Translations under genes and position numbers: made by a program | Source: Turbatrix aceti | Taxonomy: Eukaryota > Nematoda > Chromadorea > Rhabditida > Panagrolaimidae | Assembly (NCBI GenBank): GCA_963969345.1 | Contig: OZ017768.1 | Location: 9,340,193 to 9,404,192 of the forward strand | Length of the DNA: 64,000 bases | Direction: 5' to 3' | The notes under the pieces: model-generated | Database searches by the model: none | Seen by the model: only the letters and a program-made list of their open reading frames with translations | Told to the model about the DNA's origin: nothing | Part shown: positions 61,195 through 64,000 of the stretch, in pieces | Layout of the letters: every line of letters begins with the position of its first letter | How positions within the stretch are numbered: the first letter of the stretch is position 1

Positions 61195-62355
61195 ACAAGT
61201 GCACCGCGGCCCTATGGGCCGCTAATGTATGTTTAAACGGAATGTCAAAAACGTAAAGTAAAAATGTTGAAAAAATGTTTAAAAAACGTTCAAAAACGTT
61301 CAAAAATGTCAAAATTACGTTCAAATGTATGCAAATGTCATCAAACGTTCTCTCGCAACGAAAGAACAAACGTTGGTACGTTCGGAGTCAACGAACGTTG
61401 ATACGTTCGGAGCCAACGAACGTAAAGACGGCATGTTAGAAATGTAAAGTAAAAATGTTTAAAAAACACGTTCAAAAACGTCCAAAAATGTCAAAATTAC
61501 GTTCAAATGTATGCAAATGTCATCAAACGTTCTCTCGCAACGAAAGAACGAACGTTGGTATGTTCGGAGCCAACGAACGTTGACACGTTCGGAGCCAACG
61601 AACGTAAAGACGGCATGTTAGAAATGTAAAGTAAAAATGTTTACAAAACGTTCAAAAACGTCCAAAAATGTCAAAATTACGTTCAAATGTATGCAAATGT
61701 CATCAAACGTTCTCTCGCAACGAAAGAACGGAACAGAACGCCAATAGTAATGTTTGTGCCCTGCGGGCAAAGTGGACGCCCCCAACGAACATGTACGTTC
61801 GGAGCCAACGAACGTTGGTACGTTCGGATCCAACGAACGTTGGTACGTTCAGAGTCAACGAACGTTGATACGTTCGGAGCCAACGAACGTAAAGACGGCA
61901 TGTTAAAAACGTAAAGAAAAAATGTTTAAAAAAAGGTTCAAAAACGTCCAAAAATGTCCAAATGTATGCAATTGTCATCAAACGGTCTCTCGCAACGAAA
62001 GATTAGACGGCATGTTAGACACGTAAAGTAAAAATGTTTAAAAAACGTTCAAAAACGTCCAAAAATATCAAAATTACGTTCAAATGCAAATGCAAATGTA
62101 TGCAAATGTCATCAAACGTTCTCTCGCAACGAAAGAACGGAACAGAACGCCAATAGTAATGTTTGTGCCCTGCGGGCAAAGTGGACGCCTCCAACGAACG
62201 TTGGTACGTTCGGAGCCAACGAACGTAAAAACGAAACTTAAAAACCGAACGCACAAAAACGTGTAATGATGGTGCCCTGCGGGCAAAGTCAACGTTTTCG
62301 AACGAACGTAGAAAATCGAACGATCGCAGAAACGTAAAAAAACGAACGCACAGAT
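61195..62355. repeat. Higher-order satellite, first copy
   Basis: Begins ACAAGTGCACC and a perfect GC hairpin GCGGCCCTATGGGCCGC. It is built of units starting GACGGCATGTTAGAAATG (GCATGTT at 61431, 61613 and 61898) with a base period of 182 bp. Each unit contains an AT-rich half, a hairpin CGTTCTCTCGCAACGAAAGA, and 25-bp monomers ACGTTCGGAGCCAACGAACG followed by TTGGT or TTGAT. Some units include a GC-rich insert with TGCCCTGCGGGCA. Confidence 0.9.
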
Positions 62356-62423
62356 ACATACAACGTACCCATGTAACGACGGACGCACACCGACGCACGT
62401 AAAAAAAAACGTCAATTTATGCA

Positions 62424-62760
62424 CGTTTTTGGCATTTTTGACAACTTTGCCGTCGATCAACCATAAAACGGGATACATGGTTGAAATCGTCTCGTCAAAT
62501 GCAATCGAATAGGGATACTCATTTTATCCGGAAACGAAATTTGCGTACGTCTTTTTGGACACGATTGCTTTTAGGTCAAATTTTTGCTCGTTTTTGGCAT
62601 TTTTGACAACTTTGCCGTCGGTCAACCATAAAACGGGATACATGGTTGAAATCGTCTCGTCAAATGCAATCGAATAGGGGTACTCATTTTATCCGGAAAT
62701 GAAATTTGCGTTTTTCGGATAAAGCCGGATTTAAGCTTATCCGTTGATCCGATAAAAAAA
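62424..62760. repeat. 165-bp tandem repeat pair between satellite copies
   Basis: Two copies of a unit starting GGCATTTTTGACAACTTTGC (62431 and 62596, period 165 bp) include TCAACCATAAAACGGGATAC and GAATAGGGATACTCATTTTA. They are nearly identical and separate the two higher-order satellite copies. Confidence 0.85.
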
Positions 62761-62875
62761 TGAGGTACCATTTCGTGATCCCCATGTTCTAGCGCATCTT
62801 TTAAGACTATACCCGGTACCCAGAGCTTTCATTTGCGTACGTATAAACGGACACATTTGCTTTTAGATGGGTGTA

Positions 62876-64000
62876 ACAAGTGCACCGCGGCCCTATGGGC
62901 CGCTAATGTATGTTTAAACGGAATGTCAAAAACGTAAAGTAAAAATGTTGAAAAAATGTTTAAAAAACGTTCAAAAACGTCCAAAAATGTCAAAATTACG
63001 TTCAAATGTATGCAAATGTCATCAAACGTTCTCTCGCAACGAAAGAACGAACGTTGGTACGTTCGGAGTCAACGAACGTTGATACGTTCGGAGCCAACGA
63101 ACGTAAAGACGGCATGTTAGAAATGTAAAGTAAAAATGTTTAAAAAACACGTTCAAAAACGTCCAAAAATGTCAAAATTACGTTCAAATGTATGCAAATG
63201 TCATCAAACGTTCTCTCGCAACGAAAGAACGAACGTTGGTACGTTCGGAGCCAACGAACGTTGATACGTTCGGAGCCAACGAACGTAAAGACGGCATGTT
63301 AGAAATGTAAAGTAAAAGTGTTTAAAAAACACGTTCAAAAACGTCCAAAAATGTCAAAATTACGTTCAAATGTATGCAAATGTCATCAAACGTTCTCTCG
63401 CAACGAAAGAACGAACATTGGTACGTTCGGAGACAACGAACGTTGGTACGTTCGGAGCCAACGAACGTTGATACGTTCGGAGCCAACGAACGTAAAGACG
63501 GCATGTTAGAAATGTAAAGTAAAAATGTTTAAAAAACACGTTCAAAAACGTCCAAAAATGTCAAAATTACGTTCAAATGTATGCAAATGTCATCAAACGT
63601 TCTCTCGCAACGAAAGAACGAACGTTGGTATGTTCGGAGCCAACGAACGTTGACACGTTCGGAGCCAACGAACGTAAAGACGGCATGTTAGAAATGTAAA
63701 GTAAAAATGTTTACAAAACGTTCAAAACGTCCAAAAATGTCAAAATTACGTTCAAATGTATGCAAATGTCATCAAACGTTCTCTCGCAACGAAAGAACGG
63801 AACAGAACGCCAATAGTAATGTTTGTGCCCTGCGGGCAAAGTGGACGCCCCCAACGAACATGTACGTTCGGAGCCAACGAACGTTGGTACGTTCGGATCC
63901 AACGAACGTTGGTACGTTCAGAGTCAACGAACGTTGATACGTTCGGAGCCAACGAACGTAAAGACGGCATGTTAAAAACGTAAAGAAAAAATGTTTAAAA
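62876..64000. repeat. Higher-order satellite, second copy (runs off window)
   Basis: Restarts with the same ACAAGTGCACC and GCGGCCCTATGGGCCGC header, 1681 bp after the first. GCATGTT marks units at 63112, 63294, 63501, 63683 and 63967. Spacings are 182, 207 (182 plus one 25-bp monomer), 182 and 284. It has two more units than the first copy and continues past the window edge. Confidence 0.9.

Noticed and set aside
61618..63983. Repeated 60-130 residue open frames rich in Arg, Thr, Ser and Asn in the satellite
   Set aside because: They are translations of the 25-bp and 182-bp repeats, occur on both strands and have no independent coding sign.
61195..64000. Regular short repeats separated by similar-sized segments, superficially CRISPR-like
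   Set aside because: The intervening segments are themselves repeated and the genome is eukaryotic; this is satellite DNA.

Overview
The window is nuclear DNA from a nematode. The strongest evidence is a complete two-exon cuticle collagen at 29.8-30.8 kb with the nematode N-terminal domain and a CPCPPR tail. Other signs are dense small genes on both strands with many 45-120 bp T-rich introns, putative spliced-leader acceptor sites a few bases before several start codons, and a Cys-loop receptor subunit and class 2 lipase of types common in worms. I cannot name the genus. Many introns end in TTTTTAG rather than the TTTTCAG usual in Caenorhabditis, which hints at another clade.

Layout. 1-12.3 kb is mostly AT-rich non-coding DNA with two odd repeats (a foldback near 0.7-1.35 kb and a GC-rich cluster at 1.5-1.7 kb) and one secreted leucine-rich-repeat gene (3.65-5.3 kb). 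12.3-20.2 kb carries BCAS2/SPF27 (spliceosome), a broken tyrosine phosphatase copy and RRP5/PDCD11 (ribosome biogenesis). 20.4-30.8 kb holds a ligand-gated channel subunit, a DP-type E2F partner head-to-head with a SET1 histone methyltransferase, and the collagen. 32-40.8 kb is a tandem pair of intact GH38 alpha-mannosidases. 43.2-56.2 kb is gene-dense: farnesyltransferase alpha, a tyrosine phosphatase, POLE2, elongin C, an FBXO30/40-type F-box protein, a lipase and an unrecognised Pro/Ser-rich protein. A four-exon gene with a possible BTB region and a Cys-rich tail follows, and 60.6-64 kb is satellite DNA.

Most genes are unrelated housekeeping loci, so there is no operon-like pathway. DP/SET1 and POLE2/elongin C are divergent pairs with short shared upstream regions. 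FNTA/PTP, FBXO/lipase, SET1/collagen and RRP5/channel are tail-to-tail.

The most unusual content is repetitive. A 43-bp repeat with GTTAC/GTAAC arms recurs at nine or more sites, mostly introns. A satellite at the right end has a 25-bp hairpin monomer nested in a 182-bp unit nested in a repeat of about 1.7 kb. There is a 614-bp near-perfect palindrome flanked by TTA, and an 890-bp stretch identical between the two mannosidase genes that looks like recent gene conversion. All gene models were built by eye from reading frames, splice signals and family motifs; no alignment or database search was run.
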